The notes beneath the pieces are model-generated. The model saw nothing but the letters and a program-made list of their open reading frames with translations, was not told where the DNA came from and did not search any database. Of a stretch of 64,000 nucleotides of DNA, positions 11,297 to 24,335 are shown piece by piece; positions within the stretch are counted from its first letter, which is position 1, and every line of letters begins with the position of its first letter. The stretch is taken from positions 5,220,501-5,284,500 of the forward strand of contig CANUEZ040000113.1 in the NCBI GenBank assembly GCA_948099385.1. Reading direction: 5' to 3'. The DNA comes from Fasciola hepatica. Taxonomy: Eukaryota; Platyhelminthes; Trematoda; Plagiorchiida; Fasciolidae. The translations under genes were made by a program, and so were the position numbers.

Positions 11297-12499
11297 GAGT
11301 GGGTCAGAGATGGAAAGTGCTGTAGCCATTGGAAATTCCCACACGCTGTTCTGTCTTGTTCAAGTCACCGATAGGAAGCCACCAGATGTTAATAATGCAA
11401 TCCGTGAAGTTGACAGTTTACCAACTCACAATCAGCAGCGACATCCTAAACGCTAAGCGGCACACTTCCAGACATTGTTATGCTGGCGCCTTATATCACC
11501 TTCACACAGGTATTCCAGCCCTCGTCGCACAGTTTGTTTCGGGAGATCCACATACTGAAGCGGAGATCCGAAGCAAAATCCAGGCCTTGGGACGTCAGGA
11601 ATTGTGGGGTTTTGTTGGCCTCACCGCAGTCCTGTTTGAAGATGGCCTGTCAGAGAACTTCATGCTTTGCTATTAAATATTTGGAATTCTGAGCAGGTCC
11701 TCATATCCTGAGAGGAATCGATTTTTGTCCCCATTCTAAAATCCCCCACTAAGACGAGGAAGAACACTTCTTTGCTCGCGAGCAGGCTCGTTTTATTAAC
11801 GCAAAACGTGTTGATTACATTGGGTAGTATAGTGTACTAACTAGTCCTCAAGTTACACTTAGTCAGTGCCAAAACAATCTAAGACGACACTGGAAAACTG
11901 GAATGGGCGGAAGAACGTGGTCAGAATAAAAGCCAAAAAAACTGAAACAGAATGAAACAAGTTACAGGAATACCAAGCGTCCCTCGTCGACCAACGTTTT
12001 CAATGTAACTCAGTTCAGTTGCCAGGAGTTCGCGGCAGTTTATTGTCTCGGTAGATGTGGTGTTGGGTCGAGGGCCGAAGTTTCACCGTGAAGGCTTCTA
12101 AAAGGTCTGTTGGTCACAATCAGGACACTGGTTGAATTTATTGCGGAACACCCCAAATCAGAAGGCACGGTTGCGCCAGAGCGAGTGATTTATTGAGAGA
12201 TTTCGTGTTACGCCGTATCGCGTGTGTTCCAACACGTGTGCGTTTATTGAATACAGTAAAACGTCAGTACAACAGAGGAGTGCTGCATCAATGAGCGTTG
12301 TAAATCATAAGTCGTGAACGGACACGAAACTACCAACTCCCCTGCCAGAGCGTTTGCTGTGCAAAATAAATGCTCGACAGCAAAATTGAAAGATAAATCA
12401 GGTTTGTAGAAGAAAACGTTAAACAACAAAGTCTTTAAAATCTGACAGCATGTCGAACGTGTCTGCCAGAACGACTGGTGACAAGTGATGATCATTGTC

Positions 12500-13110
12500 T
12501 TGATGATGTTGGGGGAAGTGATGTGGTGTCCGATTTGATGATGGGTTGTGGGTCGTCAACAGTGATTGTTGGTGGTGTGTACATGCATGGTGGGGGTGTT
12601 GGTGCTGCTGGTGACGTTGAGAGCGCGGTAGTTTCCACAGGATCCTCTATCACTGATGGACTTCGGAGTCATGTGCAAAGGAGAGGCCGCTTAGCTTGAA
12701 GATGGTCTGGTGATGTCAAGATTCATCATATGGTCAAACTGAAGACGCGCATTACGTAGTTTGTCAGGGTTGAGTCGTCGCGGTTGAAAACGAACCGGAG
12801 GGGAGAGGTGGTTTATCGACCCATATCTCCCGGAAAATGACGTCGTCCATTTGGCGTCCAGCCAGCAGGTACCGCATGTGGCGCATAAATTGTCACGGCG
12901 AGTTCAGTCAAAGTGAACAACTAGCGGAACATTTTTCTAGTTGACTTCCCGGTGCGCTGAATCACTCTCTCATTGAGTTTGGTGTTGGAGGCCTCCGACG
13001 AAATAGGATCGAGGAGGTCTTCCAGGTAGACCGCGACGTCAAACAAGAGCGCCTGAACAACGTGAGTGTATTTGGCGTGTTCGCTGGTTATGCGTCCAGT
13101 GGCAAATACA
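12500..13110 (-). pseudogene. Gypsy-type gag remnant
   Basis: On the minus strand, reading from 13110 downward, the frame gives VQALLFDVAVYLEDLLDPI, then LNERVIQRTGKSTRKM, then LFTLTELA. This is the capsid C-terminal pattern of gypsy Gag common in flatworms and arthropods. After a frame change FNRDDSTLTNYVMRV follows, and then a Pro/Thr-rich linker. Several stops and frameshifts are present. No LTR or pol was seen next to it. Confidence 0.65.
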
Positions 13111-13139
13111 GTCTACCTGTATGAGCGAAGGAGGGAAGT

Positions 13140-13141
<2 letters not shown>

Positions 13142-13187
<46 letters not shown>
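13142..13187. repeat. (TA)n microsatellite
   Basis: Uninterrupted TA tract in intron 2. The open frames through it are repeat artefacts. Confidence 0.97.
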
Positions 13188-13188
<1 letters not shown>

Positions 13189-15799
13189 GATTGGATGTGT
13201 TCTTGTTTCCACACAATTTGTTTATTCCCCCGATGAAGATGTTATCTGTAGTTCTCTGCTTACATTTTCTCACTCTTGGTTATTTTCTTTTCCGAGCGGG
13301 TTTCAGGTTGGGCACCGCCACGCCCAGTGTATGATTACTGTTTATGTAAATTGAACTGAGCTGAATTTACCTTCCGGTAACAACCTCGTTTTAAGTCTGG
13401 CGATACTCCTAAATTGATCAGGTGAAAAAACACTTCCAACATCGGTTATTATTGTTTGTGTCCTGTTTTCCAGTTATTTTCCACTTACGTCTTTGCACCA
13501 GTTAACAGAGAGTATAGGTATTATTCCCATAAGTTCTTTTGAGAGGACAACAAAGCGAAAGTTCGGCGATGCTAAAGCAGTGCACTGTTCAAGGCGCAAA
13601 ATGGATCGTCTAGATAACGGATTTGTCAGTTGATTGATCGGTAGGCGGTCGTCTTCCGTGAATACTTGGTTTTCATCCTGTCTTGTCACCATTTTCCCAC
13701 CTCTCACCTTGTTGCTGGTTGTGGTTTAACGCTGAGCCAACCTGTACGGAAGCCTAACAATTGTTTGTTGTCCACTGCATTTGGATGTTTATCTCACAAC
13801 TCGCTATCACGGGCTATTGGTTCTGTACTGTGAGAAACCCTTGCGGTAAACGCATAACTCATCTGTTGATCGTTTCATGTCCACCATTTGTTCACGGACA
13901 AATGTACTGCGCGCGTTGGTTCGTAGCTGATTTTCCTGTTCTCACTGGCCCAATATCCCTTTTTCCCTCATCTTGACCACAGCAGAAGGTTGAGATTTTC
14001 TGTTCACGGTTGTTCCCATTCCAACCAATCTATAGAAAATCAAACACCTTGTGTTTTCGGTTTGAGGATTTACTGTCATCTCTCATTCAAACACTGTTTC
14101 GGTTATTGCTCCGTTTTCCAGTTCAAAGAAAAACACGTGATTCTGTTTAACAGATTACAGATCTTCGTAAATTTACAATCAAGTACCTAGTTTGTACTCT
14201 CCCTAGAGTAAGTTGGTCAGATTGTAACGCTCGAAATTTGGAACACCTTTTTAATTGACGTAGATAGGAATGCTTTTCCCATGGAGATTCGATATGGATA
14301 GTACTGGATTTGGAGCTGTAGATCAGTATGCGAGCTCCGTACTGTCTGTCAGGGAGACGCTTTGTGATGAGGTAGTATAATGAATTGGAATAATAAAAAA
14401 GTACAAAGCGAACAATAAGCGGGCTGAGCAGTTTGATAACACTCCAATGTGTGAGCAACAGGGGGCTCGTAACAGTGCGATCTGAACGGAATCACTCAAC
14501 GGAATTCAGAAATGGGAACATGTAAAACGTGATATGTCATTCCAAACCATTAGCCATTATGGATACAAAACCGGACGAACAAGTTAACAGAACAACTATT
14601 CCATCCAGTTCTATGTTTTACTCAAATATCATAATGTTTTGTGTTACTGAACAGCACAAATGCTGTCAGATATGTGAGTTTGATTCGTGTAGACTTCACT
14701 ATCCCATATTGCATCCAGCAAACAAGGCATCGGGTTCACATCAATGAAACTGGGTAGATCACAGGAAGGTGGTCGATACTGTTTAACAGCATTGAATAAG
14801 TTACAGCTGGCCTCGGATTGACAGTCAGGTTTTGGGAAAAGAGAAATGAAAACACGAACAAAGATCTAGCAAAATGACCGATGGCGGTCAGATGCCCACC
14901 AATCCGGACCGGTCATCTTTGAGTCCAACCAATTGCCCCGTTTAGCAGCCTGCAGTTAGCCGTATCACACTCCACGAATTGTAAAGTGTTATTGTTGTAT
15001 GAGAAATAAAAGCGAAGTAAGGTTTAGGGGGAGGAACAACACGATACTACCATGGTAGCCTATTAAAGTGCAATCAAAACACTCAGCCATGTGAAATCAA
15101 CATTATACGTGACCCAGATAAAGTGACCGGGAAATCGATATTATTGTCGTGTTTTCCTTACAGTTCCAAAAAGGATGAAATTTCTGGTCTGGATACATAC
15201 TTCGGTTTCGATGTTCCACATGTTCTTGGTTCACTGAGATGTGTTGCGTCTTCATAGCTGAATGGTTTCTTTTTATAAGTGTTAATAAATGTCAGGCTTT
15301 TTTCATTTTCTGTACAGTCTACTATCATTTTTGTTAGTAACAAAGCCTCCACAACTGACTGATGGTCCTCAAACGGTCATTATCGTGGAGCTGAAACCTC
15401 GACATCTCGAGCTTGAATCAGGCAGCTATCGATTACTTCCCCATTCGGCGGCCCTTGATTGGCCACGACTCCGTTCCACAAATATTGTACTTTTTCGTAT
15501 ACTAAATGAAGTAAGAGGCCAAATTAAAAATTGCCCCACTGTGGCTATGTAGCACAGATCAATCACTATTCATGATTTGTTTCTCAAAATTGTTTGTCAT
15601 GCCACCATGCTACTTATTCAAACGTATGAACACACGAAGTAACGACGATTCAACCCGACGTGTTTATGCTTAGCTCACCAGAGAAACTTATTGTCGTCCT
15701 TATGGTCGTTTTCATGGGGTTGCATTTTCCACTAACTAAACATACAAAGTAGCCACCAAGGTCAGTAGGGTATCTGTAATACTTTTGTCTCCTCTTCAT

Positions 15800-15878
15800 A
15801 TTGTGCGTCAAGGCCAAAAGATAGTGCGTCGTGGCTAAAGAATTGCTGGTTTCGGCCAAAGCTTGGGAAAAGGTACAG
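15800..15878. repeat. Solo end of the DDE transposon family
   Basis: About 78 bp resembling the outer part of the right terminal repeat at 45960-46038. It includes three degenerate iterons of about 21 bp (gcgtcaaggccaaaagatag, gcgtcgtggctaaagaattg, ggtttcggccaaagcttggg) and the outer gggaaaaggt. No internal transposon sequence is next to it, so it is a remnant or a solo end. Confidence 0.6.
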
Positions 15879-16489
15879 CTGTGCATTGCTTTCCAGAATT
15901 TCTGGTGGTGAATTGGACGTTTTTATTTCACGATAAGTTACCGTAGAACAATTGAAACCTCCTACTAGTTATATTAATCTGTTGAAATAAATGAACTCTC
16001 CGTCCATACATACTCCTCGCGATTCCAATCGGTATCTGTATTTGATCAGACTTTTGTCTAGACAGACGTCCGCATTTCACTCAAAAAAGATTTACACGTG
16101 GCACCTAACGGAATCAGTGGGATGAAAAAAGAACGATTACATATCAAAATTGCCAAGAAATTCTGCCGATGCTTGTGCCCGGTTTGTGAGAATTCGGGCG
16201 AGATATGGAACGGGTATGGATCGAAAGGAGGAACGTGTAGATGCGAGAGAGTTACACTTGGATAGATCACTGTGTAAAGAGTGAGTGCTATCTGTAAGGA
16301 TTTTGTGACCGAACTTTTCACATGCGACCGGGTATAGTTTGCACAGATAAGGGGATTTAGTCAAGAGCATGAAAGATATTTGACTGATAATAGGCAGACG
16401 TCGACGAAGAATTTAAAGTATTTCTTCAGTAGGCCAGCAGAACAGGAAAAGCGTTGATAAACAAAAAAAGGAAATAGCACTGACGTTAA

Positions 16490-18760
16490 AATGCCTACGC
16501 TTTCGGATTTGTTAAGATAGCCGGCTTAGCTTCTTCACACAAATTGAAATGTGAGGCATCGATGGTGACTCCCAAGTATTTGACAGAACCCACTCTGGCT
16601 AGTGGTTCTGTGGAAACGACAGATGGATCAGAGGGATAGGCCCGATCGAGAAAGGGTCAATATGCATTCAAAGCATTTGGACGAATTTAAAGTAAAGCCG
16701 GATCGGACGGAGAAATCACAAACATGGGACAGGCTACTGGATAAGTTATTGAAATCCCGGGCTACAGAAACAGCTTGAAATAAGGGCAGATCATCGGCAT
16801 AGTTAAATAAATGTGCAGAAGAACTGGATGATAGACCACTAATGTAGATGGAAAATAAATAGAGGTAAACCATAGCTCCCTGAAGCACTCGCGAATTGTT
16901 CACCAAGGGTTTGGATGTTTGGAAACCTAGTTGTGTGTACTGACTTCCGTTGGTAAAGTAATCATAAAGCGATGCTAGTAAAGATGTGGGACACCCGAAA
17001 GTTTCCAGTTTACGGATGAAGAGAAACCGCGGTATAGGATCAAAAGTAGATGAGCGGTCTAGAAAAGCGCATCTTACAAACTCCGCTGATCCATCCAAGG
17101 ATTGTGTTACATGGTGGACCACAGGAAGCGATAGCATCCACAGTGGATCTGTTCGATTTATAGGCAAACTGTAAATGGTCGTCAGGAGATTTCATAGAAA
17201 AATCCAAACGTTTAGGAATGGCACGCTCTGCAATTTTAGGACCAGATGAAGTTAGAGCAATGAGACGAGAGCGTTTAGCTGTGACACCAGAACGACAAGG
17301 TCTGGGCATAGAAACAATAATGACTGGTCTCAAGCAGTCGGGAATAGAAAATAAGCATGAAGATTTGTTTCCAAGAGAAGTCAACATATCGGTCAAGGCA
17401 ACAGCACCATGTCTCAAAAATGGTGACGACAGGCCACCGGGACCAATACCTGAGGTTATTTTGTAAGTACAAAGAAGCTTACACACTTCTTCCGTAGAGA
17501 ATGAGGTTGTGTGCGCAACATTTTCCGGAATGAATGAAATTGGAGAGTCATTTGATGAGTGGATGAATGCACTGCTGATACTGTCAACGTCCGCAGCAAA
17601 TTTCACTTGTTTCGTTTTCTTTCCACGCAACGGCCGAATGCCTTGCCATAGTCGGTTACTGTTATGGCTAAATTGGACTTGACTGGCACATAGCGAGCCA
17701 GTGCGTTTAATTTCTTTATCAAAAGAGAAATATATCTGACCTTAGAACTATTACGGGTTTTGTAGAAATATTCCTTCCACCTTAAGGATTTCAACGTTGG
17801 AGAAGTGGCACGGCCGTTACAGAGGGAGAGGGTTTCTAAGGGGCAGCGCACGTAGAAAATTAAATTGACCGTCTTTATGAAAAGTTTGACATTGCTACTT
17901 GGTGACGATTCAAAAGAAACCCAGGAAGATGCATGAGAAAGGGATTTCTGTAGGGGAAGAACGTTATCGCGTAAAACATTTCGGAGACGGATTTTGATTT
18001 GGCTAATTTGCCTGAAACAGTGGAAAGCAGACCGTGAGTATACCTTTGGCCTCAGCAGAAGCAGACAATGGTCACTGGTTGAGACAGGTGCACACAGCTT
18101 TAGGGAGAATAATTCAGGACGATTGGTGATAATTCTGTCTAAAACCGAGTTGCCTCTGGTTGGAGAAACACAAAGATCAGTTAAGTCAAACGCAGTGAAG
18201 GGTTGGGTGAAAGCATGATTAAAATCGCTTATTATGATGCGCAAATTGTCATCTAACAAGGAAACAAGAAGAGGTAAAAAGAGTCATAGAAAGCGTTCTG
18301 TGTGGAAACCGCAGCTACGCATAGGTTTGAAGTGATGGTGTTCCTATAGCGATAAAATTTAGGATGGCACTGCATAACTCAACGATCACTACCGTTCATT
18401 GAAATGAATAAACGACTCCAGACCTGCCACACCAGGTGGATTTGACATATGTAACAACCCCGCCTCCAGTCTTCTTGCTAGAGGACGCCCTGTCCTGCCA
18501 GAACAGTTTTGAAGCCTTTCATTTACAACAGTGATTCAGAAATATGTGGGCTTAGTCACGATTCTTGTATAAAACCACACAAGTATGAACATGAATGCGA
18601 GGACAAAGAACAAGGGGTTAGATCCGACATTTTCGCGAACAGAGGACGTGTGTTGGTACTGAACAAAGACGGGACGGACATCTTCGCTGGAGGTGCGCAG
18701 TTAAGAGCAGCCTGCCAGCCAGCGCGGATGCATGTTTTGGGTCGAAAGGAGATTCCTTGA
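16490..18760 (-). mobile_element. CR1/Jockey-type LINE, decayed
   Basis: Minus-strand LINE read from 18760 to 16490. Endonuclease N-part near 18680-18450 (NTRSLFAKMSDLTP-like, then GGGVVTYVKSTW), endonuclease C-part 18259-17900 (ISDFNHAFTQ, GNSVLDRIITNRPELF, STSDH), then the reverse transcriptase: YKITSGIGPGGLSSPFL near 17455, HHVTQSLDGSAEFVRCAFLD near 17100, FNYADD near 16800, and the thumb VKYLGVTID near 16580. The YADD box is intact but stops and frameshifts split the coding region. Motif order and the K-x-x-S-x-G-P-x-G pattern favour the CR1/Jockey group, different from the RTE-like elements here. The ends are not defined. Confidence 0.72.
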
Positions 18761-19000
18761 TATAAATGATCGGTTAGATCAGATTAAGCAGAAGATCCAG
18801 TATTCTGTTTGAGTAGAATTACTTCTGACCGCGTATAGCGGCGTACAGTGATCAGAGCGAGCAAATCCCTTTAATTCGATGAGATGGTGACCAACACAGA
18901 AACGTAGCACAGCCGGCCAATGGGACGCGAACAAGAAGGAGATTAAGGTGATAAACTAACTGTGGAGTGCTCAACTATAGGGATGATTCAGCGAGGGAGG

Positions 19001-19106
19001 GTACCAGGTACGCATAACTAATGAGGGCGACAACCGCGAAACCGGCCGTGTGCTTCCGAGGGAATTTTGTCCTGTCCGCCAGATACAATAACACACCACT
19101 TGACCT
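19001..19106 (+). repeat. Single unit of the foldback repeat family
   Basis: Contains gcgacaaccgcgaaaccgg, cgtgtgcttccgagggaatt and the upstream loop-like accaggtacgcat. It corresponds to loop plus right arm of the 53066-53296 foldback. Only one arm is present here, so the unit can exist without its inverted partner. Confidence 0.65.
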
Positions 19107-19329
19107 CTTGTTTATTACAGATTTTTATTCATTCCGTACCTGCGTCTGAATGTAATGTAAATGAAATAAAACCAAGTGAACTCAAAGATTCACTGAACCA
19201 TGAGGAATAGCTAACGACTATGACCCAGAGACGAATAATGGTCAGACTTAGGCATGAGCCGGATGACGGTGCATTCGTGTGATAGTGGCGGTGGCACAGC
19301 ACGAGGCGATAAACTCTTCTTGTGCCACT

Positions 19330-19810
19330 CGACTAGCACCGATCAAATTCTAACAAAGAAGCCAAGATGGGTGAGAACACCTGTATTTGGGCGACCAACC
19401 AAGTTAACTTCGTGGAACCTATACACCCGTTTATATAGTCCGTTTTCCAAACCGTGCTGCATCAACATTGATCCTCTGACTATCTGAGCTCTTCGGCTGC
19501 GTTCTGGCCGGTTGCCTGTGGCCATTAGCTTGATTCTCTTGGGCACCATTTCTGGTCCGATTGTCCCGATTGACGGCTTTATCGGCAGCCCCTCACCTGG
19601 GTTATCTTCTTGGTTGTCAACAATCCCGCTGCGTTCTCTGTGCAAGTCCAATACTTCTTTTTTGTCTGTTGTGGGATGCTTCCAACATATTCACCGTATG
19701 TTCTTTGGTCTGTGATTGTCGACTGGTTGGTTCGATCGGTTTGATATTCGCACCGTTCTGTTGGTCAAGCATCCGCGTCTACAAAATGATCGTTAAAAAC
19801 ACGTCTACCT
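19330..19810 (+). repeat. Dispersed repeat R1, copy 1
   Basis: About 480 bp matching 60210-60650 in inverse orientation. In this orientation both copies encode the short peptide pattern R-T-P-V-F-x-R-P-T-K-x-T-x-W-N, followed by Y-T-R-L-x-S-P-F-S-K (19374 onward here). Both copies also share catattcaccgtatgttctt. The family is not recognised; an LTR or an unlisted retroelement coding segment is possible. Confidence 0.6.
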
Positions 19811-20384
19811 TACCAGTTCATTGGTTTCGAGGAACTGGAATTCACAGATGCCTATCGGCACTGGTACGAAGATGCCTAGCTGAAACTCTTCTCACTAGTA
19901 CTGCGATTGACTTCCTGTTGGCCAAGCATCCTGATCTCGGAATTGTTATTGTTATGTGCAGAGGTTGTGACCCGTGGATTTTGTCGTTTATAATATGGTA
20001 CTAGTCCCATTGGGAATGTTTTCTTCGTCTCACTTATTCAGTGCATTTCGCGAGCACTTACATTCTTTGTTCACACCATTTCATCTCTCTGGTGCTTATC
20101 ACGTTTGTTTGTGGAAGGAAAGGCGAGGAGATTGGAAAACAAGTTTTGCACGGTTTGAGAGAGCGGCTGTTCGGGTGCGTGAAAGAACAGTCAATCATAG
20201 TGACAGGATTTCACGGTTGTTCACGTTGTGTTCTGTTGTACTACTCGGCCACCCAATCCAAAGTAGGCGTTTTTCTCTGCGCAAATTCTAGAGATGCGCA
20301 ATCAAGCGCGTCCTCCAAGGCAGTAGCGTTGGTCCAGATGAGCTAGTGGCTAATTGTATGATTCATTCGCTCCTTTCGGGAAAC

Positions 20385-20720
20385 CTTGTCGGATTAGTTG
20401 ATCACGACAGGGAACTATGACCTCATTTATTGGCGGGCCACACTCGCCACTTCACAGTGCTGTCAGCAGATTTATGTGGATTTTTAGAGCGAAGAACTCC
20501 AGCCGAGTGAAAATCTCACCACATCCTCAAGCACTGCCACTGGTCGTCCACGACCGCCTTTTTGGGGGAGTCTACGCTGTTCACGGTAAACCGCGGGAGC
20601 AACCGTTCCCCTGTCTGGAACTTGGGGACGCGCTGGGCGGTACACAACTCTGCTCTGTCTGGATTTGCCAACCGAGGCCTATTATAACCTCTTTCTACTG
20701 TTTCCGTGCTGCCAGTCAGT
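20385..20720 (-). repeat. Dispersed repeat R2, copy 2
   Basis: Minus-strand copy of the repeat at 8826-9145, with the same VVDDQWQCLRMW pattern in translation and the same conserved end (aaggtttcccgaaagg). Confidence 0.6.
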
Positions 20721-21466
20721 TTGTTCTGAGATCCCCCCCCCATGTGAAACATGGAAATGAAAATCGCCTCGTTCAATGTATGGTCTATGGTTGCTTACTC
20801 TTAGTCTTCAACTGAAATTCTGGACGATGTATATCAATAATCGAAGACACTTGGTTATTTAGACCGGTGTCTGTGCTTGTGGTGTTCTTACCAAACAAAC
20901 CTTTTGGTTAGTAATTAACATAACGGCATTTTTTCCTACAAATGTTTGATAGAAAAACTGTTTGGAATGTAAACTAGTTGATTGTCTGATTAATGACGTC
21001 TGCAAATCTTTCTTTGCTCAAACGAAATCGTATTGTCTGTGCCATACAAGCACAAATACGTTGCACAGTTCAGCATCATTTTACGTCCGAAGTTTATGCA
21101 CACTTCCGATTAATTGACAGTTGAATCAAACACAAAAATATGTGCGGTCAGACTAAATCTGTTCTGTTATGTTTGTGCGTGTGCATGCACATCACAAAGC
21201 GATTTGAATAGAAATACTGTCATACATTTGGCATTGTATGTATACACAGTCGGCTCAGAGAGCAGCATTCGCATGACAAACCGATTTTAGAGCTACAGCA
21301 TCTCCGAATTTTGGACTTGCACTCTTCATTTTTTGTTTGTACGCACATTGGGCCCGGTCCGTTACTACTCAGTAGTGCGTCAAGTATTGATAACAACACG
21401 TCCCAAATCGAATTGGGACAATAAACCAGATTAAGCACAGAGCAGTCACGATCACATTCGTAACAT

Positions 21467-21525
21467 AGATATGATAATAATAATAATAATAACAGTAGTA
21501 ATATTAATAACATTAATAATAATCT
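21467..21525. repeat. Imperfect (TAA)n repeat
   Basis: AT-rich trinucleotide tract with interruptions in intron 2. Confidence 0.85.
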
Positions 21526-22264
21526 TTTTCCTCCTTTATATATCACACAACAATTACGCTCTAATTCACGAAAATTAGTCCTCCGGAAAGCAGAAGTTGG
21601 ACGGCTATGCCCGTGTCAGAACCGGGAACCCCAGGGGATTTCAGTTCAGCGATGAGACCATTTCACCATCTCCGATTGTGTAGTCTTCCGCTACTTTCAT
21701 TTCTACCAATAGGTCTCTACAACGTTACATAAACTACACTCTATGAAATGTTACACAACTAGGGTATTGTGCTGTACTTCATACCTCTCCGTTTTTTTCA
21801 TAAGGTGGGGGAGGGATGAGATCGACTGTCATTTGCGGCCTTAATCGAATCCGAGCCTGCGAGTCTGAGAGTGCGATCGGAAAGAACTGTAAATTGTCCC
21901 CCCAAGAAGAGGTTCTACCAGGTAAAATGTCAGTTCACTTAAATGTGAAAATTTGAAGAATGCATATAATGTTTTCGTAAGTCAATTTAATTTATGCCCG
22001 ACGCATCAGAATAACTTGGGAACAACTTAGCGATACTCGAACTCTCGTTTTCGGCACCAGCCCATCCTATTGACCATGAACGAATTGTGTTGGGCTCGGT
22101 TACAAGCTCTTAGCGAGAATTACATTCCTAAGCCAAAAACCGTATGGATAAAAGAAAACGAAACCTACAGGTAATAATATCAAATAGATGGAAGAAGTGT
22201 ACGATTATGTACAACTTCACTGGTTGTGACCCCTACCCGTATCCTCCACTATGAACTTTTCGTG

Positions 22265-22960
22265 AACCGTTAGCTGTTTTCAGCCCAATCCAGCTAGCCA
22301 AACACGGCTCACGTGGAGCCGAGTTTCAAGGTCAGTCTCTTCTTACCTCCTTTCCATGTCATGGGCCGGCCCTCGTTTCTCATCGTTCATCCACTGCCCG
22401 CCTTAACAAACGTAGCCCACCGTGGAAGCTCATTCCGGGGGCATGTCTAACAAACTCCAAACCGCCTTAACTTCGCGAGCATTATTGTTACATCCAATGA
22501 TTTGTGTTTCGTGTTCCCAATATTCTGCGCCTACCCTCCCGATTCCTAATCCGATATTTCCTTGATATTTCAGCAATGATCTGAAGAAATAGGTACTCAG
22601 ATGCCCAGTGATACGGTGCGATGAATGAGCTCTCAACGTAGGGAATGCCATCAGTTTACCTGGATTTTCTGAGGAATCGAAATGGACAGTAACTCGTTTA
22701 TTCGTTGACGGGTAGCTCTTAGTCAACTCCTTAGATGTACTGACGCATAGTATGTTCCACACAGATCTGTTCAAGCGACCGTGTGGTTAGCATCGGATTG
22801 TGAATTGTCCTGGTTTGGTCGACTATGGAGATACCACTTCGAATGCATTTCATCGCCTTTTCAATATGTTTTACTAAAACGCTTAGTAGCACTATCTGAA
22901 ATTGATGCAAATCGTGCCTAAGAATAGGAAAACCATACAGAACCTGCACTCGTCGATGCA
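22265..22960 (-). mobile_element. LINE C-terminal remnant
   Basis: On the minus strand a decayed RTE-like C-terminus is readable. A DHRCLRSIAK-like segment falls near 22620-22540 and a LRRFGVC-TCPR segment near 22470-22430 corresponds to R-W-x-G-H-V-L-R-M-P. LPRWATFVKAGSG and GRPMTWKGGKKRLT follow near 22400-22320. The upstream part to 22960 has no clear match. Many stops and frameshifts. Confidence 0.55.
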
Positions 22961-24098
22961 AAGCCGAAGTCGTGTTGGGCTTTCAGTTTCCCAAATCCCT
23001 CATCAGAAGCGATTTACATCAGGGTTTCCCTTTTCTCTGCTTTACTGTAAAATTGATAAAAACGGTCCACCGAGTCGATTTCCATTTACTGCTGCAAGTC
23101 GATGCCGAAAACTGTTTATTGTGTGTCTGAACTAAAGCTCTAAGCCGGTGGGGAAACGGAAGTGTAATTTTAGACGCCACGTTTTGGGTGCACCGCCTGC
23201 TAGGTTGTCCTGGAGATGAGCCACCTAATCAAAGGTTGGATAAATGGGGAAATACGGCGATGTGTTGGACAAAACAGCGCTCACGTATTCACACGCTTTC
23301 TTTGCGTACTTGATAGTTTCAATTGTAGTTTTCTTTCTATTCTGGAATGGGCGACCGGGTAGTATAACGACCCACAATGCAAACAACCATAGAAGACACC
23401 GATGGTAGTTAGATTGACTGTTGCACTCCGCTGTAACGAACACCCAACCACACGTTTTTTTGTAATTGCTTTTGCTGTTGAGTTGACACCATGCTTATTT
23501 TTAAGCTGATGGGAAATTAATAACAAGAATAGTAATATAGTTTTCTTTATACTGGTTTGGTACCTCCAATCGTTCGTCCTAAATTGGCTGTGACCGACGG
23601 ATAGCAACTGGCTTCGCCATACACCTAGTGCATGGGGTGTTGGTAACTCAAACCGGATCTGAAGCTGCACTGAGTGGATTTCTTGATGACACTGAAAACC
23701 CTAAAGATGCACGGATTAGAACGTGTTACACAGTTTCTCGAGCAGACTTCTTTGTCATGTTGCCTGAAGATGATTTTTTGGTCGATGGTTGGGGTTATTA
23801 GTTCATAGGTTGACAGATAAGTAAAAAAAAACCCTAACCATTGAACGTTTCTGCACCGATTGGCTGCGTTTTACTGTATGTCTAAAATAGATCTATTTGT
23901 CTGGTTGCTGGGACTTTCTCAAATGACGCTGAGTGTGAATAAATTATTGTTCGGCCGCAAATCTCTGTCAGGCCTGACTGCTATACCATCTACCCAGATT
24001 TTTGTGAACAAACAAATGACTCATCACTGATAATCTGATGTTGACCAAAGCATGTTCTGTCGTATATATACATTAAAAAGTCATATTTCTTTCGTTCC

Positions 24099-24335
24099 GA
24101 TGACGGTCGAATGGTTTAGAGCGTTTATTTACCACCTCGAAGGTCAGAGGTTTGAATCCCCGTCACCACTGGTTACTTGGGTGGTAGACAGTAACCCACC
24201 TGGCTTATTGAGGCCTTCTGCGGTTCTCCACCTCAAGTATCAGGGTCTGGTTGCTGTGAGCCTTTGGGGCTATGGGGTATATACGTCTTCCACTGAACTC
24301 ATGCGCAAGCACGTAATAAACAAAACTATGTTGGC
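24099..24335 (+). repeat. tRNA-derived SINE, copy 1
   Basis: The head has an A-box-like gacggtcgaatggtttagag and a B-box ggtttgaatcc 24-35 bp on. It is followed by a body shared with 50678-50911 (cagtaaccc-cct, attgaggcc, cactgaactcatgcgcaagc) and an A-rich end. Pol III boxes plus the shared non-tRNA body identify a SINE. Confidence 0.7.

Noticed and set aside
20414..20815. 132-codon plus-strand frame as a gene
   Set aside because: It covers repeat R2 in antisense orientation. No protein family recognised.
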